A stretch of DNA of 64,000 nt from Branchiostoma floridae (Eukaryota; Chordata; Leptocardii; Amphioxiformes; Branchiostomatidae): contig NC_049992.1 of the NCBI RefSeq assembly GCF_000003815.2, positions 10,622,728-10,686,727 on the forward strand, written 5' to 3'. Positions within the stretch are counted from its first letter, which is position 1. Each line of letters starts with the position of its first letter. Shown piece after piece: positions 27,224 through 41,400 of the stretch. Made by a program: the position numbers and the translations under genes. Under the pieces are notes generated by a model. It searched no databases. It saw only the letters and a list, made by a program, of their open reading frames with translations, and was not told the DNA's origin.

Positions 27224-30200
27224 ACCTCAGCAGTCGTACCCAGCCCAAATGCGCCTATGATGTGCACCTTTGCTGAATGTGATAAAGGTGAGGCCTCCTG
27301 TACAGAAGACCTTACTCAGTAGCTCCTATTCCACACAGGCACTTTTCTTCCTTATAATTATTTCCATCCAACACAAACAGTTCTAGGCAGCCGGCCACAT
27401 GTCAGGTAGGGGCTTTAGACTGTCCCAAACTGCGGAACAGCTAACTGTTTTTCGTCTATTAAATTCTACAGGTGTTCCGAGTGAAAGATTACGTGACCCA
27501 GACACACGGCATCAATTATTTAACGTTCCTCATCATATTTCTATTACTTTCATAATGATGCATATGATTACAAGTCCATCTAGCTAAAGCGAGAATACAA
27601 CTTATAATTGGGTTTGTCATTACTCGATATAAAGATGTATGTCGTCACTTTGAAAAAAAAGTGAAGCAGTCACTCAAGTCTTCTGTGTAACGTACAATAA
27701 AAGAGCTAATCAAGTTAATGGTAACTTTCATTAACAGCCCTTTAAATATTGATATTATATTACTAAAGGTTTGCCATTATACCATTCACGCTAGTCTGAC
27801 GTTATTATCAAATTGTCTCGTGGTCTCTTAATGGTGGTTTATTACACAGTCTAAACAACCTAAAATATGCACATTCCGACTTTCCATAGTAACAGTGGCA
27901 AGTGAATTTCACACAATTTCACCATTACATTATACCTGCCTGCCTAAGTGCTTAGGCCAGGGACTGGCCCCTTGCCCCTTATATAGATACATTATAACAT
28001 ACATAATTGTCATGAATAAATCGAACACTGCTCTTTGATCTGCATTCAACGTTACAAACTAAAAATATCCGCATGAATAAGTTCTGATGGATAGCATATA
28101 ACTTTTTCCATAAATCACCAGTTTTATCACATAGCATAACGTTATGTGTTGTTTATAACAGCTCGAGACCGGATGAACACGACTTAAGCAAGTAAGCATA
28201 ACGTTATAGTTGGCCGTCAATTTGCTTTCCATGCTCTTATTTTGGCATTTTCAAATTGTTAATATCAAAACATCAACTTCTACACTAACGCCCACGAAGT
28301 CTTGTTCTTTCAGTCCACAGCCCAATCAAATGATTCCCCCGTGCGCTCAAGGTTATATTGCACCTACTCGTAATTAACACACATAAGCAATTGAAATTGC
28401 ATGTTGAAAGAAGAACTATACCTATTGATTGATAAACGGGACCATTACATTTATTTAACACCTTCTTGTTTCAGAAGTACCTCCAATTGAATGTGGAAAA
28501 GAACGTGTACACTTACAGGCATGTACAGTTAGAGTTAGTTCTGTTGTTGAATTGTGTGTACGTGTCATTTATGACGCAATATTTCATCATTTTGTTCCTG
28601 AGATGGCTTACACATACGTATTCTTGATTCTAAATGTTGCATTTGTGAAAACAAGGACACATAAGTCCTAAACATTCGAACCCCCTTTCGAGTCTTTCGC
28701 GATTTCCCCATTCCCGAAAAGACGGAAATTGGCAATTTTGACGGTCGTTTTAACCACTTTTCTGAACGCGGCCGGGAGTGGTACTGCAGATTGGGCTATG
28801 ATAGGGTACGTGGTCCTGACTTGTGAAATGTCAAAAGATACAGGACATTAAGCTTAAAGCTGGTAAAAACTCTCCCAAAAAGGCCCAGACATCTTTACAT
28901 AATTCTAGAATGACGGTCAAGACATTAGTCGGCGTAAAAAGGGTTGATTTTAGGTCCGCCCGGGGAGTCCATGTAACGCCAATAACACCCGCCGAAGCGC
29001 CCCCTTCATTCATGTACAACATCATATCCGGTACGTAATGAATATGTTAAAGATATACTAGTATCTCGCCATGGATGACCGTTTTACCTTCGGCCTCTTA
29101 CTCATATATCCATCTGCTTATATATATGTGACAAGATACTGTCAGAGAAGCCCTGCCACCCAGAAGACATATTAACTATCTTTCATATATCAACTTCTGC
29201 TTGGAGACATCCACTTTGCAATGACAACGTTGGTCTTTTAGCTGACCGTTCACCCATTTACAAAATGAACATCTGGACGCCAGACCACAGAATGATATGA
29301 CAAGGAGGTATACGGTCATAGCCACAACCTTCTCCCTGGTGATAGATCACTAAGAGAAGATTCATTGTTATCCCTTGGCCATGAAAAAAATGGAGGTATA
29401 ATTGCTGTCAAATATGTATGTGTGGGGGTTTGTTTGTGTTCCTGGATATTTGATGACATCTGATTACAATGATATTTGGTATATGTAGGTAATTCTTGGG
29501 AAGGCGAAGGTGAGGGTTGCTTACAGGTCTCCTGGCATCTGGCCTTGGTGCTGAAGCAGAACTTCCAACATGAACTAAATTTCTTTTTCATTCAATGACC
29601 TTTTATACGCTTTGGTCGTGTAAAAACTTCAATCTATTTGAAAGTAATTTTCGATATTTAGTAAATTACTATCATCTTAATCACAAAAGAACTCATTCAA
29701 ATTGCTGGGTTTTAAAATTAAACAGTTTATTTCATGTTTGCCATATGCAGTGGGATTTCCACAACTCTTACCTATGTAACCTTCTATATAAAATTTCATC
29801 TACAAAAATGTAGGTCTAACCTTAAAGTTTGTATGTATACATTAGAAAACCTTGAATACTTCAACAGTGTTAAACTTTACACCAAATACTCTATAGTGGT
29901 AACGTTACTTCAGAAAAGTCTGAAGTTATGATACAGAAAAATTAAATAGTCAAACTGATGATGATTGTGAACACGAAAAAGGAAAAACCCTGTTGCTACA
30001 AAAACAGAATGATGCACTCATTCAATGAAAACTAGCGTATTTTTCTTTCTTAAGTAATAACCACAACTACTTAAATGAGAAAATGTCTTAAGTACACAAA
30101 ATATACTTCAATATATCTGTCATGGGTAAACTTGGAGCATCGATTATGTACATTTTGACAATGTAATTCATTGCACAACAAGATTGTATATTTGCGGTAA

Positions 30201-32438
30201 TAGGAATATACATGTACTACAATGTAATACCTTATCAACAACCTACATCTATTTGTACTGTTCAGCACTCAAAGTTTTTTTTTATTACGTTGCAAAGCAG
30301 CATTTGTTGCAAGTATTCACCGTTTCTGCATTTCTAAAACTCTTGCTTGTTAGAGCATACAGTATAATGTTTCACAGACCTCTACATCAAGCACTGCTCT
30401 CTGGAACCAGCCTATGATGGCAATACATGAGAAAGAAACAAAACATGCCTGGATATAGCATGGCTAAGACAATAATTGTTTTAGGCAGGGGCATCCACAA
30501 TGTACCTCAATGTACTTGCTGAATGATGAAAAAACAAAGAACTTGATGAGACGTAAAACAAAAGGAAATCATACACAACCAGCAATGAAGACGGAAACTT
30601 TATGATAATGAGACTTTTTCACTTTGATGTCTTATGATGAATCTTTCAGAACCGGAGAAGTTGCTGTGATTACCATATTATCATGTCTATTGCTTATCTA
30701 TCAATGTATTTTCCTCATATCTTTTTTTGCTGTGTTTTACAATACATCATTCTACAAAACCATCTATAGATTTGTACTTCCATATGCCCCTATAGCCTTA
30801 AAAAAATTCTTACAACTGCACAGAGCTTCCCTAAACCACACAATGGTTTGTCTCTATCAAACCTTAACATGAACCCTACATAGTAATCTTCATAGTAACC
30901 AAGAGAAGTTAACATCCTGCACCAAGAGAACAACTGGAGGTTCCACAGGAACAATAAGGTACAAACGTACATGTGACCACTAAAGACTCCATAGAATGTT
31001 GTATTCACAGTCCTTTCTACAAATCACAGAATCCTGTGTAACTCAAGGGGCAAGTGACATTGCTATGACAATGCATATGGAGCAAATATCTACTGCATCT
31101 GGTACTGTATCAGTTGTCATGACAATGTCTTTTTCCCACGCACTGTGTTACCAAAAGTTCTCCAGTTTTGCTAGCATGTGAAGGGATCCAGATTAAGATC
31201 TATTCACAAGTTTCCATAGCTCCGTCTACCTCAAACAAAACATTAGAAATGTAAAACAAAACTTAACAAAAGAAGACACCCCTACTGGTGAACTTCTAAT
31301 CATGATAAGCGGTCTCGGAACGGTCTTGAGCATCCTTTTAAAGTAAAATAATGATAAACTAAAAGGAGAAAAAACTACAAATTTCTTGATGAGCACACTC
31401 CATCAACAAATGGAAGTTTCTATTGCAAAAGCAGACTTATCAACTTTCTAACTACTGTTGGACAGTAGTAGAAATCTACAGAGCTTGTATATGAGAGTAC
31501 CACAGTCTATAACATTATGTACAACATGTATCATCTTGAACATTTTCATGATTGTAACAGTTTCAATACCTTATTACATAATGAAACTTCTATAAACTCT
31601 TGGTATATTTTGTGATGAAACTTTAATTTGTTAATGGTGATTAGTGCATAACTTTATGTATTAGTTTTTTTCCTCTTTGATGAATTATCTTTAATTGAGA
31701 GTTTTCATTTTTTTAACAATGAAAAATTACAAGCATGAAATGGAACCGTCCAATCCCCAATAAAGTAATTCTCACTAATTTCCATACTACCCTTATAATG
31801 CCTTAATTAACACAGCAAGTAAATGTTACAGATGACATCAGCAAGCTCATTAATTTTTGCCTGATTTTGAAGAAAAAAAGAAACAAGAATTTTTTTCCCT
31901 CAAGATGGTGAACATGACGAGAAAGTACCAAAATGGGAAATATAGTGTGTGGTAGCCTTGATTGTACTAGTCTTGTAGAAGTGACACTAGTGAGGAACAT
32001 GTAGCCAAGATCATAGTAACTGTTGTAGAAGTGAAAATAGTTAAATTATAATAGAACTGACACCAATGTGGTAGCTTTACTATAGTTGTCTACCACACAT
32101 ATATAGTGTTACTTAGTGCACCTCTTGAATCTTGTTTTGTTAATATTTGTTACCAAAAACTCCCTTGTTGTTACATTGTTTAATCTTTTAAGGTGTCTAC
32201 TTTGAAATTCCAGATATCTTATTTTTTGCCTTCTCTCGTCAAATTTGGAGTCTGCAGAATGTCATCCATAAAATTTACTTGTTTTTGGCCTAAGGAATAA
32301 AACACAACTCCTACAAATGTACGCAGAGAATGGTTACTAATCAATTATACCAGATATGGACTGATAGGGACTAATAGACTTTCAATACAAGGGTGACTGG
32401 ACAGCAGCGGTTATATGTGGAATGCTGGACTAATGCCA
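27224..32438. other. 5 kb with no gene recognised
   Basis: Right of the modular receptor start and left of the GOLIM4 stop. The first part should hold the receptor promoter; the last part the GOLIM4 3' UTR. AT-rich, only short open frames without family resemblance (for example 28823-29038 and 29316-29591). A GC-richer patch at 28680-29035 stands out but gave no protein I recognise. It contains one mobile element (31801-32293). Confidence 0.5.
31801..32293. mobile_element. Non-autonomous inverted-repeat element, about 0.5 kb (copy 2)
   Basis: The right end (AATGTCATCCATAAAATTTA, then CTTG...TTGGCCTAA) and the left CACAGCAAGTAAAT match the element at 1785-2291. The interior also resembles that copy (CCTGATTTT near the left end, ACAAGAATTTTTTTC). 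The left arm is more diverged. Confidence 0.75.
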
Positions 32439-35400
32439 TCATCTAGCATGTCTGTTAAGGGGATGTGAAAGTGGCTGTCTCCTCCCAAAGCCACGGTCGT
32501 TTTGAAACTCATCTTGGTCTTCTCTTTGCCTGATGTCACCGCCAGCCTGAAAAAAAGGGACAATCAAAACATGCACTTCAGTCTGTTTGACTTTTTTGGG
32601 ACTACATACTACATATTTGATAATGAAAACTGCAAATATAAATTCTCAATCTTTTGCCATGACCTAAATAGACCTTGTGCTCGCGGCAACCATGGTCCCC
32701 GACACTCTTGATGAGGATGGGACTAGGTGAGGTGAGGAATAGACTATCACTAATGCTGGGTCTTGGATGGTATAAATTCAAAGAATCTGGATTCTTCTTT
32801 TGTGAACTGAACAGAAAGAACATGCATCTGAAAATGTAGGTTGAACAACAGTTACCCTTGATATAAAGCCAAGCAAAATAGATAAACACAACAACCAGGG
32901 GATATAAGAGTGCCCCACACACTCTTCAAACTACTTGGTTAAGAAGCACAACAGTAGTGGAAATACAATGGAGCACAACATTACTACAAACAGCTACCAA
33001 AAGTCCAAACAGACATGCAATTCATCTAGAGACTTGAGTTTGAGTTTGCAGTTCAAGAAAGCCATGCACCTTGACCTGGGCTATGCCATCATGAATCTCT
33101 CTATCATCATCATCATCATCATCATCGTCACCATGTCCGTCACCCACACCCCCCTCCACCTGATCGTTAGCCTGGTCCTCGTTACCATCATCAAAGTCCT
33201 TGTCCACGTCTTGCATGCCGCGGTTGTCGTCATTTACTGGGTCCGCCATATTATCGCCATCTGCCAGTGTGGGCACAGCGTTAGCATGCATTGTGAGCTA
33301 AAGACACTACATTGTCAATCATTCAAGCAAAACAGTCAGGGCACTGTATGTGAGGCATGCACACAGTTTACATCGTTTTGTTTAGTAATAAATCTTCATT
33401 GTCAAATGCAATTTGCAAATGCAAGAAAAAACTGTAAATCGTAGTAGAGAAGCTAAAAAGTAGTGTTTTAGTTGACTAATTGACTCACCTCTGTTTTGTA
33501 CTGGCATGAGGTCGGGCAGTTGCACCACTGGCTGGATGTTGTTGTCAGCCACCTGGCCGCCACCCGCCAACGGGTGGTCCACCTGCACCTCATGATCAAC
33601 TGCCACCTGGTGTTAGCACAAAACAACATTCAGCTGTCTAAGTCCCATCTGGTTAAACTTGCAGGAGTGCTCGAAATACCCACTTGCACACTTGCAAATG
33701 CAACCACATTTTGCTTGGCATAACTTCAACCCAGGTAGCGCAGTGTGCAACCTGAAATTTTGCAGTTGGAATACCACTTTTTCCCCACCCACGTGCATAA
33801 GCGTTTGTATTTATTTCTTGATGATGACACAAATTGCAGTTAAGGTAATAGAAGTAGGTAATTTGGAGAAAGTAATAACTTGGAAGTGGGGCAACCTAAA
33901 ATATTGATGGTACAACCTGGCTTTTGACCCAGGTTGCCACCTGTGCAACCAGGCTAAAATACGTATTTCGAGCATTACTTGCAGTCACATTTGTTGTATG
34001 ATTTTCAGCATGGTAATGACAGAAGTGACTGTGGACTAGATTTTGCTGTTGTAAAATTATAATACTTCATACATGATAATTTTTTTAAATAATATCCGTG
34101 TTATTTTGTATATTGCTCAAAGAAATGGTGATAATGTTTCCACAGGCTGGCTATGAGTCATATTCATATTTCTCTAAAAACAATTTTAGAGTATTTCAGG
34201 AGTTGACAGAAATATGAAAGGTTGTGACCTGTGGTAAGTTCTGGTCAGGCCTCTCCACCTGCATCATCTGTTGGTCACTCTCCTGACCACCTGGCACCAG
34301 AACTTCTACCTCATGTTTCACCTGCAGGAGAGCAGAATAAGACAGAAACATATCAATGTAGGGATGTCGTGTGTGGAAAAAAATGGTAGAGTGTTGGGCT
34401 CGGAAACTAGAGGTCCTGAGTTGGATACTCATTGTGCCACAGATGTGGTGTCATTTGGATAGGCACTTAACACAACCTTCCTCACTTCAACCAATTGTAA
34501 GAATGCAGGGCTCGAAATATTTTTTTCTGCATACCTGCACTGGTTCAGGTAACATTGAAAATTACCTGCACCAGACATGTTTTGCCTTCACCACTCAGAA
34601 TTTAGGAAGTATTGATCATACTATAATTGTTAAGTTACATCATTGCTATTTTCTTCTTTCATGCTTTATAGTTGGTAACAGTCAATGCAGCTAATAACAA
34701 TCCAACACCTACATCAAACTTCATAGGACATTAATACATAAAACCCAGTACATGGACCAGTGCAGGTTAGGTGCAGGTAGATATCAGAAATACCTGCACA
34801 GCTCCAATTTTACCTGCACTAACCTGCATATGCAGGTGGTATTTCGAGTCCTGGAATGGGTACCTGACTTCAGTCAGGGAGGTAATATACTACCTTTACC
34901 TTCTGTCCTGTCCGTGCTTTGTATGTGGCACTGTTAAAATAAGTTACTAACTTTCTAGTTCATTATGTCTTTGACCCCTCCTTACCAGTGGTTGGTCTAT
35001 TCCAAGCGGTGCTGCCCCCTGTTGTTCTGGTTGGTCCTGGTCCATGTCCTGTCCCACAGCAAAGGGCCCCTGATCTCCAGGTTGGGCATCCTGTCCACCC
35101 TCTGCCTCCTCCCCAGCCTGGCCCAGGGGCTGCATACCCTTGTCCTCAAGGTCATCCTGTGGGTCAGAAATGAAAGTAGAATATGTGTTGTGGGAGATAT
35201 ACATGTACTGAGTAAGAGGATGAGAAGATTTGTAGCAATAAAGGAAAATGGTGTATTCTCTGGCTTTCTCAGAGGATGAAAACATAAAATCACGTCAGAG
35301 TTGAAGACTGCATGTGAGCATGAATTTGTAGTGGTCAATCTAGATTTTCCAATTTTGTCAGAATCTGCTCCTGACGGTAAGAGAGCCCAATGACACTATT

Positions 35401-38400
35401 AGAAAATTAGAAGCTACATGTACCTCACCACGTCTAATCGTGGTACTCTTCAGAAGCTGCATGTGTCCGTACCTGATCTAGAAGTTGTCTGTGTCCGTAC
35501 CTGATCTAGAAGTTGCCTGTGACAGTACCTGATCTAGAAGTTGCCTGTGACAGTACCTGATCTAGAAGTTGCCTGTGACAGTACCTGATCTAGAAGTTGC
35601 CTGTGACAGTACCTGATCTAGAAGTTGCCTGTGACAGTACCTGATCTAGAAGTTGCCTGTGACAGTACCTGATCTAGAAGTTGCCTGTGACAGTACCTGA
35701 TCTAGAAGTTGCCTGTGACAGTAACTGATCTAGAAGTTTCATGTGTCAGTACCTGATCTAGAAGTTGTCTGTGTCAGTACCTGATCTAGAAGTTGTCTGT
35801 GTCAGTACCTGATCTAGAAGTTTCATGTGTCAGTACCTGATCTAGAAGTTTCATGTGTCAGTACCTGATCTATAAGTTGTCTGTATCAGTACCTGATCTA
35901 GAAGTTTCATGTGTCAGTACCTGATCTAGAAGTTGTCTGTGTCAGTACCTGATCTAGAAGTTGTCTGTGTCAGTACCTGATCTAGAAGTTTCATGTGTCA
36001 GTACCTGATCTAGAAATTTCATGTGTCAGTACCTGATCTAGAAGTTTCATGTGTCAGTACCTGATCTAGAAGTTGTCTGTGACAGTACCTGATCTAGAAC
36101 TTTGCCATCCTCATTCTTTTCCTCATCATCATCCTCATTCCCAGCGTCCAGTGGGTGATGCAGGTTGCCATCAGCCTGCACCTGGTTCCCTTCATCCACC
36201 TGATGCAGCTGCAGCTGCTTGTCTGGGTCGACTCCAAGTGGTTGTAACCTGTCCCCCCCTGCCAGCAGTTGGTCTGCTCCGTCCTGCTGGTCACCTGCGA
36301 GCTGCTGACCAATGAAGTTTGATCTTCCTCGCATACTCTGTGATGAAAAATATGACATAACTAATAAGTTGTTTTATCAGAACAAAATAGTCACAGGCAC
36401 ACAACAAGTGATATGTCATTGAAGACATTGTCCATCATCTTTTGCCTCATGATCATTTTGGATATGTCTAATGCAAAATTCCTGTTCATATTATTGTTTT
36501 AGGGTGACATCCACCCCACGCATGTCATACATAGTTCCAAAAATAAGAAGTTAAAGTTAATCCAAATGTAAGGTTTTTTATCAGGTTAGGCGATTCTCAC
36601 TCAATCAACAGGCATGTCAGCAACTGAAACATTCAGAAAAAAACAGAAAACCATAGAGGATGTAACAAAAAAAAGGTTCTTCTTTGATGACCAAATGGTT
36701 AGAATACAGGATAGATGAAATAAGATGCCAGGAGATGAGAGATGTTAAAAAAGGTACAATAGTGCCTTACCTGAATGCCATCCTGGTCATCTAGGTCCTT
36801 TCCATCCCCATTCCCCACCTTTCCCACTTGATACTCGTCTGGCAAGGCAACAGGAGACAATTTGAAAATACAACTAAGTATTCAACATGTGCTGTAAATG
36901 CATTTAAGTTTGTGGGGATTTACTTTTGCAGTAGCAGGAAAATGGAGTATTTTCATTTGTGGTAGCGCCATAGACTGTAGTCACATACTATAATGGAAAA
37001 TGTTCTAGGTGGTTTTAAGTTCGCGGTGAAGTGGCCACTGCAAACAACTACTGTGAATATTTCTGCATTTATACAGTATCTACTTCACACCTGAGGTGTT
37101 GTAAAAAAAAAAGAGAGAAAAACAAGTTCTTGTCACTTATGGTGTATGGATACATGTGCAACAGTTAGGTGTGAACAGGTCATTCTGTCTTATGCATGAA
37201 GGGTAGTGATACAACATTGGCCAGCTAGATATCAATGTTCATCATACATCATATTCAATGTCATAACTCATATTAACAATATGTATAAAAATAGAACATA
37301 CCTTGGTGTATAATTTGATTGTCATCATTGTCTTTCTTGTCTCCTAGCTTGTCTTTCTGGATGGCATTTTCATCTGGCAATCCCTGGAAAAGAAAAGTTC
37401 ATGACTTTAATTTGTATCATGTCTAAATTCCACTGCTACATTGTAGCTGATGCTGAAAAAACTTTGTTTAACTGGCAAAAATTTCCTTTTCTGCAACACA
37501 TGTTTGTCATGTAAGAAACACATATATTTGTCATGTAAGAAACTCTGTTAGTGGTCAAGACAAATATAGAAAATAAAAATATAAAACGCTTGTTCACCTT
37601 TATCCGTTGGGTAACCTATATCCGTTGCTTTTAAAAACGGTATTTGGGGATATCACGTCGACAGACGTAGGTTTCAAATTGCAATATTTTTAGTATATTG
37701 CTGTTTAAAACTACCACCTGTCGGCTTGATGTGCTACATACCCTGTTTTTAAAAACAATGGATATAGGTTACCCCGTGAATAAAGGTAAACTAAATTTTA
37801 AATTAATCGTTAGTCAATATCAAATTGATAGGGTACAGACTACTCCAGAGTAGGAAAAAGTGCCCACCAAGCCACCCCTGAACTGGTTCTGTAGCTCCTG
37901 TCGTCTCTTCTGAGCCTCCAGAAGTTGTTTGTGTGTCTCGTCCAGCCCAGGGTGCAGCCCCCCTCCCACCTCCAGGTCATCCCCACCTGCACCTGGCACC
38001 TGCACAAACAATGGCTGCTGTGCACCTGGCTGATCAGCGGTCTCCTGGAAGATAACACGCAGCCATTGTTAATTATGTTATAATTTAATCAACTTTCATG
38101 GGGATTACTTCGATGAAGGTTAGACATCCAGGTAATAAGATAATGTAAATGCATTTAAATTTGTGGAAATTTAATTTCACGGCAGTGGGGAAAATGGAGT
38201 GATCGCAGTGGTTTTAAGTTCAAAGTAGCGCCATAGACAGCAGTCTCATAGTATTACCATAATGGAAAATGTTTGCGGGGTTTTAAGTTCGCAGTGAAGT
38301 GGTCACCGTGAAAACCAGGAACATAAAACCACAGAATGAATATTTCTGCATTTATAGTATGCCAAAAAAAAACAGTTCGTCAAGCAACAGGACATAATTT

Positions 38401-41400
38401 TGGAAACAGTCATGATATTTCAGATCGTATCCACTATCTATTGACAAAAGATAGTGGATACTATTTGAAATGTCTGTTACCAAAATCATATCCAGTTTGA
38501 GTAACAGCTTTTAGGTAATATGGGTATTATTAAAACATTGAAGTAGTTATCAAAATATAATTGTCACACTTAAAGAAAGGCTTCCTAAAGTTTTGTGATA
38601 ATACTTCAAGCTAGTTCCAGTCAATTATCATCAAAGCAGCAAGCAAGTAAAATGGATAGAACATTAAACATGTGTAAATCTGTCCTAGTAAGAACACTGT
38701 AGTATAATTTGTTACATAACACAATTAGATTAGAGATTTTAGAGGTAGAGATAGAGGACATACTGTATGTAGTAGAGAATAGATTGTGGTTAGTACTCAT
38801 CTACATTTACATGTAAATACCAATATTTATTAATGAGCTGTCAAAAAAACATTTATTAGTATGGAAGATACAAACATGAAGTTAGTATGAATGGCAAAAA
38901 AGTGTTAGAATTTGAGGTGATACAGTCTATGACATTTGGTAAATGATGTAAATAATGTTAAGTAGTGCAGTAACTACCAAAAAGTGAGGCACTGGGCCAT
39001 CACTTTGGAATATACAGTCATGTAGCTCTTTCTGTAATGAAGATATGTAATGAAGATATGAGATGATCATAAAGATATGAGATGAAATGTCCTGTGCACA
39101 CCCTACTGAATACTGAATACAGAGGAAAGTTCTGGGTTAGTGTGTTATTTGTGCCATTCACACGTGCAGCTCAGCAACCCCACCCACCTTTTGCAGCAGC
39201 TGTTGTCTGCGTACAGGGTGCCCTCTCATGTACGCTCCAGCTACATGCTTCTACCAGCACAATACAAGAATGCTCTTTCAGTCCATATAGATGTGAAACA
39301 AGCACTGCACAATTAATGAATATGCTTAACATTAGTGCTACACTCGTAAAAGCCCTTTCTGTATGATTGACCCATATTTTTCTTATGTTCATGTCTACAC
39401 TTTTGCAATTTCTTAAAACTTTTTTGGTCATGTTGCTCCATATTTTTCTTCCAAAAAAAGACAAATGAAATTGGTGTGGCCTTGCAGTAGTTTGAAATTG
39501 ACAAAATGCAGCTACCTAGTTGTGATTGAAAATAAAGAGAATATTGAAATATTTGATTTCAAGTGGCATAGGATGTCTTGGAAAATTTAACGAAAATGTT
39601 TCCAAACTGAGTTATAAAATCTACAGTTTTTCTTAACGTTAGTAATAGTTGTAACATACTTTTCTGATAATGATGGCAAAAGTCTGACAAAAAGAGCCTT
39701 CACATTATGTCAAACATAATCTGATACGCTCCAGCTAGCTTTGCATTTGACGATGACTTCCCATGTTGACTAGCTGTGATGTTCATGCTGTTGGCTGGAA
39801 TACATGCTGTTAGAGTCAAATGATGGCATTATGATGACAATGAGCTTATCACAGCCTTGCAGACACTATCATTTTTGTAGTAATCATTGTGTCTAATCAT
39901 AATTCTGACTGCCAATATAAACATTTGAAACAATTTGGTTGGCAATGTCTTCTTGCTACCGAGACATAACAAAGAAATAAATTTAAATTTTTAAAGATAA
40001 GATACAAAAACTGTTCTATTGCCTTTTTTGAGGAGATTGTTACATTCCACACAGTATTGGTAGAGTCCATACCTCTCCTTTCAACATCTTTTACATACAA
40101 AACCAAAGTGAAGTACCCATTTTAACATCTGGGTGGATTGAGAAAAGCCATGTACGTGTAACATGCATTGGCATAATACCGGTCATAAGCCTTATACCGG
40201 TCGATTAAAAATAGTGGAACTTAAAGAGATCTACACATGCAACAATAGTTATTTCTGAGGTATGCACACTTCAGACATCTAGGTGTCCAATACATCATTT
40301 ACAAAGCATCGATAACAATGCATTCGAAGACAACAAGGCCAAAAGTTTTCAGGTCATTTTCGGGGCAGGCGAGCTCGTCGTGGGACAAACACACTGTCAC
40401 ATTCATCGCCAGATTTGTAGATAATAATCACATGTGCTCACGGCACAAGACGAGCATGATTCAACAGCAATCTTGAATTTCTTTTGGTGACCTACAACTC
40501 GTGTAAAAGTGTGAGGAACCGTTGCATTATCGCCCGGATCTACGGCTGAATGGGTCAAATTGAACGTACGCCGCCATTTTCCCGCCATTTTTAATGCTAC
40601 GGCCAGCAGTAAAGTTTTACGTCATAGCGGTTGTGACGGACCAAAATTAAATGAAAATTCTTGTCAGTATACGCCCATTTTCTCATGACTTTTTGTATGC
40701 CCATGCAGATTTTTGTTTTGTGCAACTACTAACAGGAAAGAAAGGAACAACAGAGGATGTATAAAGGTACATAGCGGCAGTTAATTGTGCCGTGTTTCGT
40801 TCGACCGGTATAGTGCACCCCCTTCCAACCACGCGCCCGTTCTCCGTGCAATTCCGCGGTGTGTTCCAATTACGATATTATGTTTTTAGCAGGACCAGAG
40901 AGACAAAATAATTTACACAGAAGAAGTGGCAAAGGTACATGTAAGCTGTAACAGCAACATGTAACTGGAGAAAATGATGCGTTGATCATTTGCCAAATTA
41001 GCATTGCTTGAGAAATTGCAGTAAACCGACCGGTATTATGCCAATGGATGTTACAGTGTCTTTGTAAAGGACAATGTCACAACATATAGCCAGACAGGCA
41101 TAAGGAATGAATCCCATGAACTCTCAATCTTGAGTTTTGAGCCTAGCCTCTTTACCATCAGACACCACAAGAAACAAAATGAATGGAAATTATCTGAAAG
41201 GCTGTCATAATGGGTAAGCAGAGAAAAAAAGGTGTTTCACAGTCGGCAGCTGCATCACCTGCGGCACCTGTTGCCGTGGCAACACCTGCACCTGCGGCTG
41301 CCACTGCTGTCGTTGCCAGGCCACTGGAACTGCAGCTGCACCTGGCACATACCGCTGTCCATGCAAAGCAGAAGTGGGGAGAAACCTTAGACTTACATGT

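Noticed and set aside
26909-27260. Cys/Val-rich plus-strand open frames
   Set aside because: Pure translation of a TG microsatellite in intron 1 of the modular receptor.
28680-29035. GC-richer patch as a gene exon
   Set aside because: No open frame with recognisable motif and no paired splice sites; could be an old repeat.
35460-36100. Regularly spaced identical repeats resembling a CRISPR array
   Set aside because: The unit is 28 bp with only eight variable bases and no unique spacers, and it is in an intron of a eukaryotic gene. It is a minisatellite.
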